Origin: CAYXFZ01 sp964464385
Lineage (GTDB): Bacteria; Planctomycetota; UBA1135
Assembly: GCA_964464385.1 (NCBI GenBank)
Contig: CAYXFZ010000022.1
Coordinates: forward strand, 1 to 28,585
Length of the DNA: 28,585 nt
Reading direction: 5' to 3'
In this document: positions 8,906 to 15,736 of the stretch, one piece after another
Layout of the letters: every line of letters begins with the position of its first letter
How positions within the stretch are numbered: position 1 is the first letter of the stretch
Program-made: the position numbers and the translations under genes
Notes under the pieces: model-generated
Told to the model about the DNA's origin: nothing
Seen by the model: the letters and a program-made list of their open reading frames with translations, nothing else
Database searches by the model: none

Positions 8906-9453
8906 CGCCGGGCCTCCTTGGCACGCAGTTCGAAAACAATACGCGGTTGCAGATCGGTCATCGTGACGTTGGTTTCAATCGCAGTGTCTTGACCCTTGCC
9001 CAGCACCACGGTGCCATGGCGGGTCTCGACCGTGCGGAAGATGCCACCCATGGCGGCATAGACGCAACGTTCCACGTCCGGACCCCAACCTTCGACCGGG
9101 GCGCTAAAGATCACCACATCATTGCCCACGCGGTAATCGCCCGGGGCAGGCATGCAGGTGACGTTCATGGTTTCGCCTTGGTAGGTGCCACCCAGGAAGG
9201 CGGCTTCTAGAGTGCGGGCATCGCCTGTGTAAAGGTCGGTGCCCTTCACAGTAACCAAGGTGTAAATGCGCCGGTCGTCATCCGAGACGGCGTGCAAGGT
9301 AGTTCGGACATTTGTGATCGTGCCAAAGATGGCAGCGTCGGTGCGCTCCACCATCTTGGCGAGATCCAGAGCCTCGATGCAGGCAATTGCGCCGCCGGTA
9401 AGGGCAAGAGCAGCTACCGTGGAGGTGGTCCAGCGGGTGATTCTCAGGGACAC
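8902..9453 (-). CDS. Exported partner protein encoded with the matrixin protease
   Basis: This 183-residue protein has a signal peptide (about residues 1-24, ending AIAC or nearby). A mature domain begins LDLAKMVERTDAAIFGTITNVR and contains IYTLVTVKG and GDYRVGNDVVIFSAP. Proteins with this pattern (a statement that something is a possible source of passage, a Tyr-Thr-beta strand, then a Gly-rich loop and RVGxxVVxF) are in my recollection commonly found beside matrixins in planctomycetes and myxobacteria, but I cannot name a characterised member. It starts at a GTG with GGAAA ahead and is translationally coupled to the protease. A role as inhibitor, chaperone or substrate carrier is plausible but unproven. 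If C25 is a lipobox cysteine (IAC) it could be a lipoprotein, though the preceding residues fit poorly. Confidence 0.8.
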   Translation of the reverse strand: MSLRITRWTTSTVAALALTGGAIACIEALDLAKMVERTDAAIFGTITNVRTTLHAVSDDDRRIYTLVTVKGTDLYTGDARTLEAAFLGGTYQGETMNVTCMPAPGDYRVGNDVVIFSAPVEGWGPDVERCVYAAMGGIFRTVETRHGTVVLGKGQDTAIETNVTMTDLQPRIVFELRAKEARR

Positions 9454-9480
9454 GGGGTTTCCAGGTGTTGAGGTTGAGGG

Positions 9481-9506
9481 GAAGGGTTTCGACAGGTCGA
9501 CCCTTC
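9481..9506 (-). promoter_or_regulatory. Hairpin upstream of the matrixin-partner gene
   Basis: TCGACCCTTC pairs with GAAGGGTTTCGA with a two-base bulge, giving a ten-base-pair stem around the loop CAGG (plus-strand view). It lies 27 bases before the GTG start at 9453, probably in the leader of the transcript or overlapping its promoter. There is no T-tract on the gene side, so it is not an ordinary terminator. It could protect or attenuate the message, or be a dyad operator. Confidence 0.45.
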
Positions 9507-9538
9507 GGAGGAGGACTTCCTCTACCCTAGTTTTACAC

Positions 9539-9600
9539 GAAAACCCCGGTTTCTGCGCAGTTTCGTCCGGAAAACCGCCGCTTTCCGCAGTTTGGCTCCG
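9539..9600. repeat. Two tandem copies of a 31-bp repeat between the divergent protease genes
   Basis: Copies at 9539-9569 and 9570-9600 abut exactly. Both begin GAAAACC, both contain CGCAGTTT (at 9556 and 9586) and both end CCG. About 25 of 31 positions agree if one- or two-base gaps are allowed (counted by eye). The spacing of the shared cores is 30 bases, close to three helical turns, which fits side-by-side binding of a regulator on one face of the DNA. It lies between the matrixin operon and the subtilase, near a two-component system. Confidence 0.65.
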
Positions 9601-9723
9601 GTCAAGCTCCCAGATGGTCGAAATGAGGGATAGAGTGGAAATTCGCCTTGGATCCGGGGAACCCTAGCCCGCGGCGGCCCGTCTCCCCAAGGTAGTCTTC
9701 CCTCGACCCCTCCCTTCCATCCC

Positions 9724-11679
9724 ATGATCACAACCCTGCTCCTCTTCGCGGCCCAAGCCTCGCAACAGGCTCTCCTTCCTCTTTCCGAAACCGATCGTTA
9801 CCAGGAACCTACGCGTCTGGTCCTCCAGACCCTGGACTGGGACAGTAGGTGGGGCATTCCGCAACCCTCCGGCGGCATGGGCTACCCGCTCGAGCAGGCC
9901 GCCAGCATTGGTTATTTTTATGTGCAGGCCAGAGAAGGCTCTTGGGCATCCTTGCGAGATTTGGTTTGGGCTCAGGGTGGTCAGGTTTTTGATTATCTCC
10001 CTCACAATGGATTCGAGGCTTGGCTTCCCGTCTCCGCCATGGGCGCAGTGTCTTCCCAAGCGCAATTGGTCGTCCCTGTACATCCCGACTGGAAAATTTC
10101 TCCGGACATGGGCGTGAATGGAACCGCCGCCAATTCCTTTGACGGCCGCATGGAAATTTCGGTCGAGTTCTGGCCGGACCGGGACCTGACCGCCGAAGAG
10201 GATGCCATCCGCGGCCTGGATATTCAGGTCGTGGAGAGTTTTGATTCAGGCCGTTACCTCCGTGCCGATGTCCGCGCCGACTTTTTTGAAGTTGCCGCTT
10301 TGGCGTTTTTGCCCGGCATCAAGTGGATTCAAGAAGCCCCGATTGCCGAGCAGCGGAACGACAAATCCATTTGGGTGATTCAGAGTTTCGTTTCCAACAA
10401 CACTCCTCTTTGGGATCAGGGCGTTTTGGGAACCAATGTCACGGTCGGTCATATTGACGGCAAGATTCAAGAGTCCTCTTGCTACTTCAATGATCCGTCC
10501 GGCGCTGCCGTCGGACCCAACCACCGCAAGATCAAGTGGTGGAGTGGTGGTGGTGGGGCCGACTCTCACGGCACCCACACCGCGGGTTCCGCAGTCGGCG
10601 ATCAAGAGCCTGTCACGGGTAATACCCTCCGCAATGGCATGGCGCCGAAGGCCTTCGTGGTGCACCGCTCCGGTTTTCCCGGTGGCAGTGGCCTTTTGTC
10701 CTGGTTAAACACCGCCCATAGCAATGGGGGTCGTTTGCACACCAACTCCTGGGGCAACGACAACACCCGCAACTACGACGCTTGGTGTCGCGACATTGAT
10801 GCCTACTCCCACGACAATGAAGACGGCGCGGTTTTCTTTGCCGAGACCAACGGCTCGACCTTGAAGAACCCGGAAAACGCGAAGAATGTCGTGGCCGTGG
10901 CGGCAACCAGCCGCAACAACCCTGAAAACCACGGCAGTGGTGGGGTCGGTCCGACCAAAGACGGTCGCCGCAAACCCGAGTTGTTTGCTCCAGGTTGTTC
11001 TACCATTTCCGCAAGCACGAGTTCTTGCGGTACAACTTCCATGTGTGGCACCTCCATGGCCTGCCCGGTCGTGACCGGTGGCGCCGCGCTTCTCAAGCAG
11101 TACTTCGAGTCCGGTTACTACCCGACGGGTTCCCCGATTGCCGCCAATGGCTTTACTCCTTCTGGCGCTCTCTTGCGCGCCTGTTTGGTGAATTCCGCCA
11201 TGGACATGACCGGCATATCCGGCTACATCGGCAACAAGGAGGGCTATGGCCGCATCAACTTGGACGATGTAGCCTATTTCTCAGGCGACAGCCGTCGGAC
11301 TTATGTCGCTGACGTTTCTCATGCCAACGGGATGAGTACCGGAGACACGAAGGTCTTCAGTTTTTGGTTGAATAAGGTCACTCCGGAAATGCGCGTGACC
11401 TTGGCGTTTACCGATGAGCCTGGGGCTGCCAATGCCAACGACCCTGTCGTGAACGATATGAACCTTTCGCTCATGGCGCCAGACGGCACGATTTACCGCG
11501 GCGGAATCTTCAGCACGAGTGATGGAAGCGCCACTCCGAACCCTGGCCAGCAAGACGCCAAAAACTCCATTGAGCAGATTCTCCTCAAGAACCCTGCCCA
11601 AGGTAAGTACTGGATCCAAGTCGAAGCCAAGAGTGTGCCGTCTGGCCCGCAGGGTTTCGCTGGCGTGCTCAGCTTCTGA
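9724..11679 (+). CDS. Secreted subtilisin-like serine protease (S8 family, KP-43-like architecture)
   Basis: This 651-residue protein begins with a short hydrophobic signal (residues 1 to about 13). An N-terminal pro-region of about 200 residues follows. The catalytic domain has all parts of the triad: D245 (VGHIDGKIQ), H282 (DSHGTHTAG) and S444 (CGTSMACPV), plus the oxyanion Asn N376 (ETNG). From about residue 525 there is a beta-barrel domain with VNDMNLSLMAPDGT, a calcium-binding-like segment typical of the KP-43/P-domain group of subtilases. The Asp motif is unusual: the common DTG is DGK here. The gene is transcribed away from the matrixin pair. No Shine-Dalgarno site is visible; TAGTCT at 9693 could be a weak -10. 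Its stop overlaps the convergent response-regulator gene by 11 bases. Confidence 0.94.
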   Translation: MITTLLLFAAQASQQALLPLSETDRYQEPTRLVLQTLDWDSRWGIPQPSGGMGYPLEQAASIGYFYVQAREGSWASLRDLVWAQGGQVFDYLPHNGFEAWLPVSAMGAVSSQAQLVVPVHPDWKISPDMGVNGTAANSFDGRMEISVEFWPDRDLTAEEDAIRGLDIQVVESFDSGRYLRADVRADFFEVAALAFLPGIKWIQEAPIAEQRNDKSIWVIQSFVSNNTPLWDQGVLGTNVTVGHIDGKIQESSCYFNDPSGAAVGPNHRKIKWWSGGGGADSHGTHTAGSAVGDQEPVTGNTLRNGMAPKAFVVHRSGFPGGSGLLSWLNTAHSNGGRLHTNSWGNDNTRNYDAWCRDIDAYSHDNEDGAVFFAETNGSTLKNPENAKNVVAVAATSRNNPENHGSGGVGPTKDGRRKPELFAPGCSTISASTSSCGTTSMCGTSMACPVVTGGAALLKQYFESGYYPTGSPIAANGFTPSGALLRACLVNSAMDMTGISGYIGNKEGYGRINLDDVAYFSGDSRRTYVADVSHANGMSTGDTKVFSFWLNKVTPEMRVTLAFTDEPGAANANDPVVNDMNLSLMAPDGTIYRGGIFSTSDGSATPNPGQQDAKNSIEQILLKNPAQGKYWIQVEAKSVPSGPQGFAGVLSF

Positions 11680-12364
11680 GCCGATACCCGACGCCCCGCA
11701 CCGTAAGGAAGTGTTGCGGGGTGTCCGGCTCGGGCTCGAAAATTTTGCGGAGGCGGACGATGTAGTTGTCCACCGTGCGCGTTGTCGTGCGTTCGCCGTT
11801 CTCCCAAACCAAGGCGAGTATTTTCTCGCGGTTGACGATGGCGCCCTCCGCCTCGATCAGCAATCGCAGGATGCCGCACTCTTTGTTGCCCAGTGCGCAT
11901 TCTTTACCGTCGGCGCCCAAGGCCTCTTGCGTGGCCAGGCATACCCAGCCGTTGCCCAAGGGAAACTGATGGCGAGTGGGCGTTTCATTCCACAGAGTAC
12001 GGCGCAAAATGGCGTGGACCCGCGACAGGAGTTCATCCAAGTGAAAGGGTTTGACCAAGTAATCATCTGCCCCGGCCATGAGGCCGGCGACCCGGTCCGG
12101 CGTTAGATCGCGCGCCGTTAAAAAAAGAACAGGAGTGTGCAGACCTTCCTTGCGCAAGGTTCGACAAACTTCCAGCCCGTCCGGACCCGGCATCATGATG
12201 TCGAGCAGAATCAAATCCCATTCGGAGTCACGGGCGGCGCGTAGTGCGGCGGTGCCATCGCCAACGGCAGCAACGAGGTAGCCTTCGGCTTCCAAGTTTT
12301 CACAAACGAGTTTGGAAATGCGAGCCTCGTCCTCAGCCACCAAAATACGAGCGCCCTTGTTCAT
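11669..12364 (-). CDS. OmpR/PhoB-family response regulator
   Basis: This 231-residue protein has a receiver domain (about 1-120) and a winged-helix DNA-binding domain (about 135-231). The receiver residues are present: E11 and D12, phospho-acceptor D55 (LILLDIMMPG), T83 and K105 (LVKPF). The output domain ends in the classic TVDNYIVRLRKIFE recognition helix and TVRGVGYRL wing. The start was taken at the ATG overlapping the kinase stop codon by 4 bases, which means tight translational coupling to the sensor gene. A frame extension of eight residues upstream exists but is less likely. Its own stop lies within the last codons of the convergent subtilase gene. Likely targets include nearby genes, for instance the repeat at 9539-9600, but this is inference. 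Confidence 0.95.
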   Translation of the reverse strand: MNKGARILVAEDEARISKLVCENLEAEGYLVAAVGDGTAALRAARDSEWDLILLDIMMPGPDGLEVCRTLRKEGLHTPVLFLTARDLTPDRVAGLMAGADDYLVKPFHLDELLSRVHAILRRTLWNETPTRHQFPLGNGWVCLATQEALGADGKECALGNKECGILRLLIEAEGAIVNREKILALVWENGERTTTRTVDNYIVRLRKIFEPEPDTPQHFLTVRGVGYRLRS

Positions 12365-13326
12365 TGTTGGGGTCCTGTTGCCGGCCAACTGACGCGAAAC
12401 TCGGCGCCCTGACCCAAGCCGGCAGAGTGCGCAACCACCTCGGCGCCTTGGGCGTGCGCCAAGGAGGCCACGATGTGCAAACCCAAGCCGGAGCCGGGTT
12501 GCGCTTTCACTTCGTTTTGTTCACTCCGCCGAAAGCGTTGCCAAAGGGTGCGGTTGAGCTCGGGTGGGAAACCAATGCCTTGATCTTGGACCGACAACAC
12601 GATGCGGCCTTGATCCCACAAAAGTTGCACTTGCAAGGGCGGCGCCCCGTATTTGCAGGCGTTGTCCAGAAGATTGGCCAGGATGACCTCCAAGGCGGCC
12701 GGATCGGCCTCCGCCCAGCAATCGGGGGCGATGCGATCTTGTACTGCACCGACTCCGGAGTGGGAGGCCCGCCAATTTGCCAAGGCGTTTTCCAGGGCTA
12801 GGCTGAGGTTAGTGGGGGCGGGCTCTGGGTGCACGGCTCCCGATTCCAGGCGACCCGCATGCAGGGCATTTTCTACCATACCTTCCAAGCGGGCCAAGTC
12901 TTCCAGCATACCGGCCGAATGATCCAAAAGCGAAGTCGTTTCCGGTCGGCGCCGCACGGTCTCCACCGCGAGTCGAAGGGACTGCAAGGGCGTGCGCAGT
13001 TCGTGGGTAATGGTCTGCAGGAAGAGCGTTTCTTGCAGGGCCAATCGCTCTCGCGTGCGCAGGGTGCGTACGAGTGCCACGAGTGCTACCAACCCGAGAG
13101 CCAGAAAGACCGAGCCTTCCGACAGCACCATGCGATGGCTGGCCGCGCGCCGCTCCTGGATCACGGCTCGTTCCTGGAAGCCGGCCTCGGCGCTGGATTC
13201 CACGGCGGCAAAGGAGGCGTCGCGGATCTCATCCGCCTGCCGCCATAGGGAGAATCCCCACCAGCCGAGCAGGGCCAAGTAGAGGGAACCCAGACAGGGA
13301 ATCCAAACGAGGGGGGAACGCAACAC
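12361..13326 (-). CDS. Membrane sensor histidine kinase partnered with the OmpR-type regulator
   Basis: From the GTG at 13326 this is a 321-residue kinase. It has two transmembrane helices (about 5-28 and 71-89) flanking a small extracytoplasmic loop of about 42 residues that is rich in Ala, Glu and Arg. A dimerisation/phospho-acceptor region follows with H108 (ITHELRTPLQSLR). The ATPase domain has the N box LLDNACKYG (N222), G1 DQGIGF (249-253) and G2 GSGLGLHIV (278-286). There is no HAMP or PAS domain, so sensing rests on the small loop or the membrane. The frame stays open further upstream, but a longer start would run into the divergent RNase D gene; a start near 13326 fits the first membrane helix best. 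The regulator follows with a 4-base overlap. Confidence 0.92.
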   Translation of the reverse strand: MLRSPLVWIPCLGSLYLALLGWWGFSLWRQADEIRDASFAAVESSAEAGFQERAVIQERRAASHRMVLSEGSVFLALGLVALVALVRTLRTRERLALQETLFLQTITHELRTPLQSLRLAVETVRRRPETTSLLDHSAGMLEDLARLEGMVENALHAGRLESGAVHPEPAPTNLSLALENALANWRASHSGVGAVQDRIAPDCWAEADPAALEVILANLLDNACKYGAPPLQVQLLWDQGRIVLSVQDQGIGFPPELNRTLWQRFRRSEQNEVKAQPGSGLGLHIVASLAHAQGAEVVAHSAGLGQGAEFRVSWPATGPQQ

Positions 13327-13335
13327 TTCGGCTCT

Positions 13336-13341
13336 TACAAT
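13336..13341 (+). promoter_or_regulatory. Candidate -10 box for rnd (near-leaderless), overlapping a possible -10 for the kinase gene
   Basis: TACAAT is followed by eight bases and then the RNase D ATG at 13350, so a start point would fall one or two bases before the ATG. The opposite strand of the same spot (13338-13343) reads TATTGT, another TAnnnT, 11 bases before the kinase's GTG. The whole divergent gap is only 23 bases, so both promoters must share it. No -35 match is clear. Confidence 0.45.
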
Positions 13342-13349
13342 AATCGCGC

Positions 13350-14534
13350 ATGCCGAATCGCATTCCCCAAGATTGGTCGCCCGTGGGCTGGATCGAAACT
13401 CCCGCCGAGCTGACCGCTGCCCTGGAAGTCTGGGAAAAGGCATCCGTGATCGGCATCGATACCGAATCCAACTCCTTTCACGCCTATACCGACCGTTTGT
13501 GCCTCTTGCAGGTCACGGTAAAAGATGAAGATTGGATCGTGGACCCGCTTGCCCTGGGTGAGGATCTCCAGCGGATCAACCCCTTGTTGGCCAATCCCGA
13601 CATCGTCAAGGTTTTGCATGCGGCGGAATACGACCTCATGCTCCTCAAAAAGGACTTGGGCGCGAAAATGTTCGGCCTCTTCGATTCGCAGGTGGCCATC
13701 ACTTTGTTGGGCTACGAAAAAACCGGCTTGGCCTTTTTGTTGGAATCTTGCTGTGGCATCACGTCTTCCAAGAAGGAGCAGCGCTCCGACTGGGGGGCCC
13801 GGCCCCTGACGCAGTCACAGTTGGACTATGCCCGAACGGACACTCACTTCTTGCCGGGCCTGCACACGCAACTGGTCGCCGAATTGGAGGAGAAAAAACT
13901 TTTTGCCGCCGCCGAGGGCGAGTTTCGCCGGCTGGAGCGTGAAGTCTTGGAGCCCAAGCCGCCCGATCTGGATCGTTGGCGGCGCTTAAAGGGCGCCTCC
14001 CGTTTGGATCCAGTAGCTGCGGCGCGTTTGCGGGCGCTCTTTGCTTGGCGCGAGGGCCTGGCCTGCGAGATGGACCGACCCTTGTTTCGGGTCATGTCCA
14101 ACGAAACTTTGCTGGACTTGGCCGCCAATCCCCCCCGCACCTTGAAAGATTTTTCTGGGCGCCGGGGTGTCGGTTGGAATCGGGGTCGCAAAATGGCGGA
14201 CTCGATGTTTGCTGCCCTGGAAAGCGCCAAGGGTGAGCGCGTCGAAGCTCGACAAGAAGCGCCGGTGGATCCTGCCGAGCGCCGCCGCCGCAAACTTTTG
14301 CGAGCCAATCAGGACCGCTTGCGTCAGTGGCGCAAAAACAAGGCCGTCGAATTGGGATTGCCCAGCGAGCGCTTGATGCACCGCCGGCATCTCGAGGAAA
14401 TTGGCAAGAAGCTGCCCCTCACAAGTGAAGCGTTGCTGCGCATCGTTCCCCTCACCGATTGGCAGCGGGAAAACTTGGAGTCCTCTCTCCTGGATTGCCT
14501 CGCCGCCCTCCCACACCCGGAACCCAAACCCTAG
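13350..14534 (+). CDS. rnd: Ribonuclease D
   Basis: RNase D is a 3'-to-5' exoribonuclease that trims tRNA and other small RNA precursors in the cytoplasm. The 394-residue protein has the DEDDy catalytic set: D37 and E39 (GIDTES), D95 (AAEYDL), and Y160 with D164 (DYARTDTHFL). The exonuclease domain (about 10-175) is followed by an HRDC domain (about 205-290, DRWRRLKG to the GRKMADSM region). A second, weaker HRDC-like helical region follows at the C-terminus (about 330-390). Length and layout match family members of about 370-400 residues. No ribosome site is visible; the TACAAT box suggests an almost leaderless message. The small lipoprotein gene follows after seven bases. Confidence 0.95.
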   Translation: MPNRIPQDWSPVGWIETPAELTAALEVWEKASVIGIDTESNSFHAYTDRLCLLQVTVKDEDWIVDPLALGEDLQRINPLLANPDIVKVLHAAEYDLMLLKKDLGAKMFGLFDSQVAITLLGYEKTGLAFLLESCCGITSSKKEQRSDWGARPLTQSQLDYARTDTHFLPGLHTQLVAELEEKKLFAAAEGEFRRLEREVLEPKPPDLDRWRRLKGASRLDPVAAARLRALFAWREGLACEMDRPLFRVMSNETLLDLAANPPRTLKDFSGRRGVGWNRGRKMADSMFAALESAKGERVEARQEAPVDPAERRRRKLLRANQDRLRQWRKNKAVELGLPSERLMHRRHLEEIGKKLPLTSEALLRIVPLTDWQRENLESSLLDCLAALPHPEPKP

Positions 14535-14541
14535 TCCTCCG

Positions 14542-14715
14542 ATGAAAACCTTCTCCTTACTTTTGGCCGTTGCTTTGTTATCTTTGTCCTCTTGTGACCA
14601 CAGCCAAGTGCACATGGACACGGATTCCGATGTCGTGCAGGCGACCTCCCTTGCGCCCTGCTGCGCAGATGCTCAAAAGCTTGGCAAGGATTGCGCCGGC
14701 TGCAAAGAGGACTGA
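14542..14715 (+). CDS. Tiny cysteine-rich lipoprotein
   Basis: This 57-residue precursor has a clear lipoprotein signal: a positively charged start (MKTF), a hydrophobic core and a lipobox LSSC with the lipidated Cys at C18. The mature peptide is only about 40 residues and carries two cysteine pairs, C40-C41 (PCCAD) and C51-x2-C54 (CAGC), within an acidic, His-containing background. The Cys pairs could bind a metal such as zinc or copper or form disulfides. It begins seven bases after RNase D with no visible ribosome site. It faces a convergent COG0523 metallochaperone-type GTPase gene 11 bases away, which hints weakly at metal handling. I do not recognise a characterised family. Confidence 0.7.
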   Translation: MKTFSLLLAVALLSLSSCDHSQVHMDTDSDVVQATSLAPCCADAQKLGKDCAGCKED

Positions 14716-14726
14716 TCTGTTCGGGC

Positions 14727-15683
14727 TCAGGCCCTCGCGGCCGTCAAGCCTCGACGCAGCATGGCTTCGTCGAGGCTTCTTCCAATGAGAACAATTTCGG
14801 TTCGGCGCGGCGCCTCGCCCCAAGGGTCTCCGGCGGACACGGTATAGAGTTCATAAGTGCCCTGCAGTACGCCGCGGTGGGAGACATCCTTCAAGTTGAG
14901 GAAGCCCTTCCAGCGCACCAAGCCCTCTTGCTGCAATTTGGCTACGCCGTCCAGCCACAAGTGGGCCTTGAGTTCGTCCAAGGGGGCATCTTCGGTGAGT
15001 GTGATGGCAGCCAAGTTGCCATGGCCAGACGATGGTGATTGGGAAGGAATAGCGCGAGGCTCCCGATCTCGGAGGAGATCTTCGGTCGCAACCGAGGAAG
15101 TCATTGCCAGCCAGGATCCGGGGAAATCCGTCTCCAATCGTCCGTGCAATTTTGCCAAAGCCGGCTCGGAAACCAGCGAAGTTTTGGCGAGCAGCAACCC
15201 ATCAGCGAGGGCCATCTGATCACAGGCCGAAGGCTCGGCAAAGGCCCGTTCCGCATGCACGGCATCCACCAGGCAGAGGGTGGAGGCAATACGCCAGTGC
15301 ATAGCCACGCTTTCTTCCACCAAAAAGGTTCGCAAGAGGGGTGCGGGCTCGGCAATGCCGGTGGTTTCCAGCAAAGCGTGATCAAACTTGCGTGCCGGCA
15401 ATAGCCCACCGAAGCGGCGCTTGCGCAAGCGTTCGAGCGCTTGCACCAAATCACCGCGCACGGAGCAACAAACGCAACCATTGGAAAGTTCGACGATGTC
15501 CTCATCCGCACGCACGATCAAGCGATGGTCAATGCCAATGTCGCCAAATTCGTTGACCAAGACGGCAAAACGTCGCCCGCCCGGATCCGCCAAAATCCGA
15601 TTGAGAAGCGTTGTTTTTCCAGCCCCCAACCAACCCGTCACCAAGGTGAGCGGCGTTCGCGCATCGAAGTATGTCGTGGGCAT
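14727..15683 (-). CDS. COG0523-family (YjiA/CobW-like) P-loop metallochaperone GTPase with altered G4 motif
   Basis: This 318-residue protein belongs to the G3E GTPase family, which inserts or allocates metal ions. Visible motifs are Walker A GWLGAGKTTLLN (17-28), the metal-binding CVCC at C70-C73 (SNGCVCCSVRGD), ETTG (106-109), and LVDAVHAERAF in the middle. The C-terminal domain (about 215-318) resembles the CobW C-terminal domain, with WKGFLNLKD. The position of the guanine-specificity motif reads LLLAKTSLV, where relatives such as YjiA read LLTKTDV. The Asp that normally recognises guanine is therefore Ser. The start was chosen at the ATG giving MPTTYFDARTPLTLV; the frame is open further upstream, but that would run into priA. 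The metal client is unknown. Confidence 0.9.
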   Translation of the reverse strand: MPTTYFDARTPLTLVTGWLGAGKTTLLNRILADPGGRRFAVLVNEFGDIGIDHRLIVRADEDIVELSNGCVCCSVRGDLVQALERLRKRRFGGLLPARKFDHALLETTGIAEPAPLLRTFLVEESVAMHWRIASTLCLVDAVHAERAFAEPSACDQMALADGLLLAKTSLVSEPALAKLHGRLETDFPGSWLAMTSSVATEDLLRDREPRAIPSQSPSSGHGNLAAITLTEDAPLDELKAHLWLDGVAKLQQEGLVRWKGFLNLKDVSHRGVLQGTYELYTVSAGDPWGEAPRRTEIVLIGRSLDEAMLRRGLTAARA

Positions 15684-15736
15684 GGGAAAGCCAGAGTAGC
15701 GACGGGGAGAGTGTCGGCTTGCGTTAGGATGACCCG
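15684..15736. promoter_or_regulatory. 53-bp divergent promoter region between the COG0523 GTPase and priA
   Basis: For priA (+), TAGGAT at 15725-15730 lies six bases before the ATG. For the GTPase (-), TACTCT (15693-15698 read on the minus strand) lies nine bases before its ATG. Both would place transcription start points at or within a few bases of the start codons. No Zur-like or other known operator palindrome is visible in this gap, and no clear -35 element. Confidence 0.45.
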
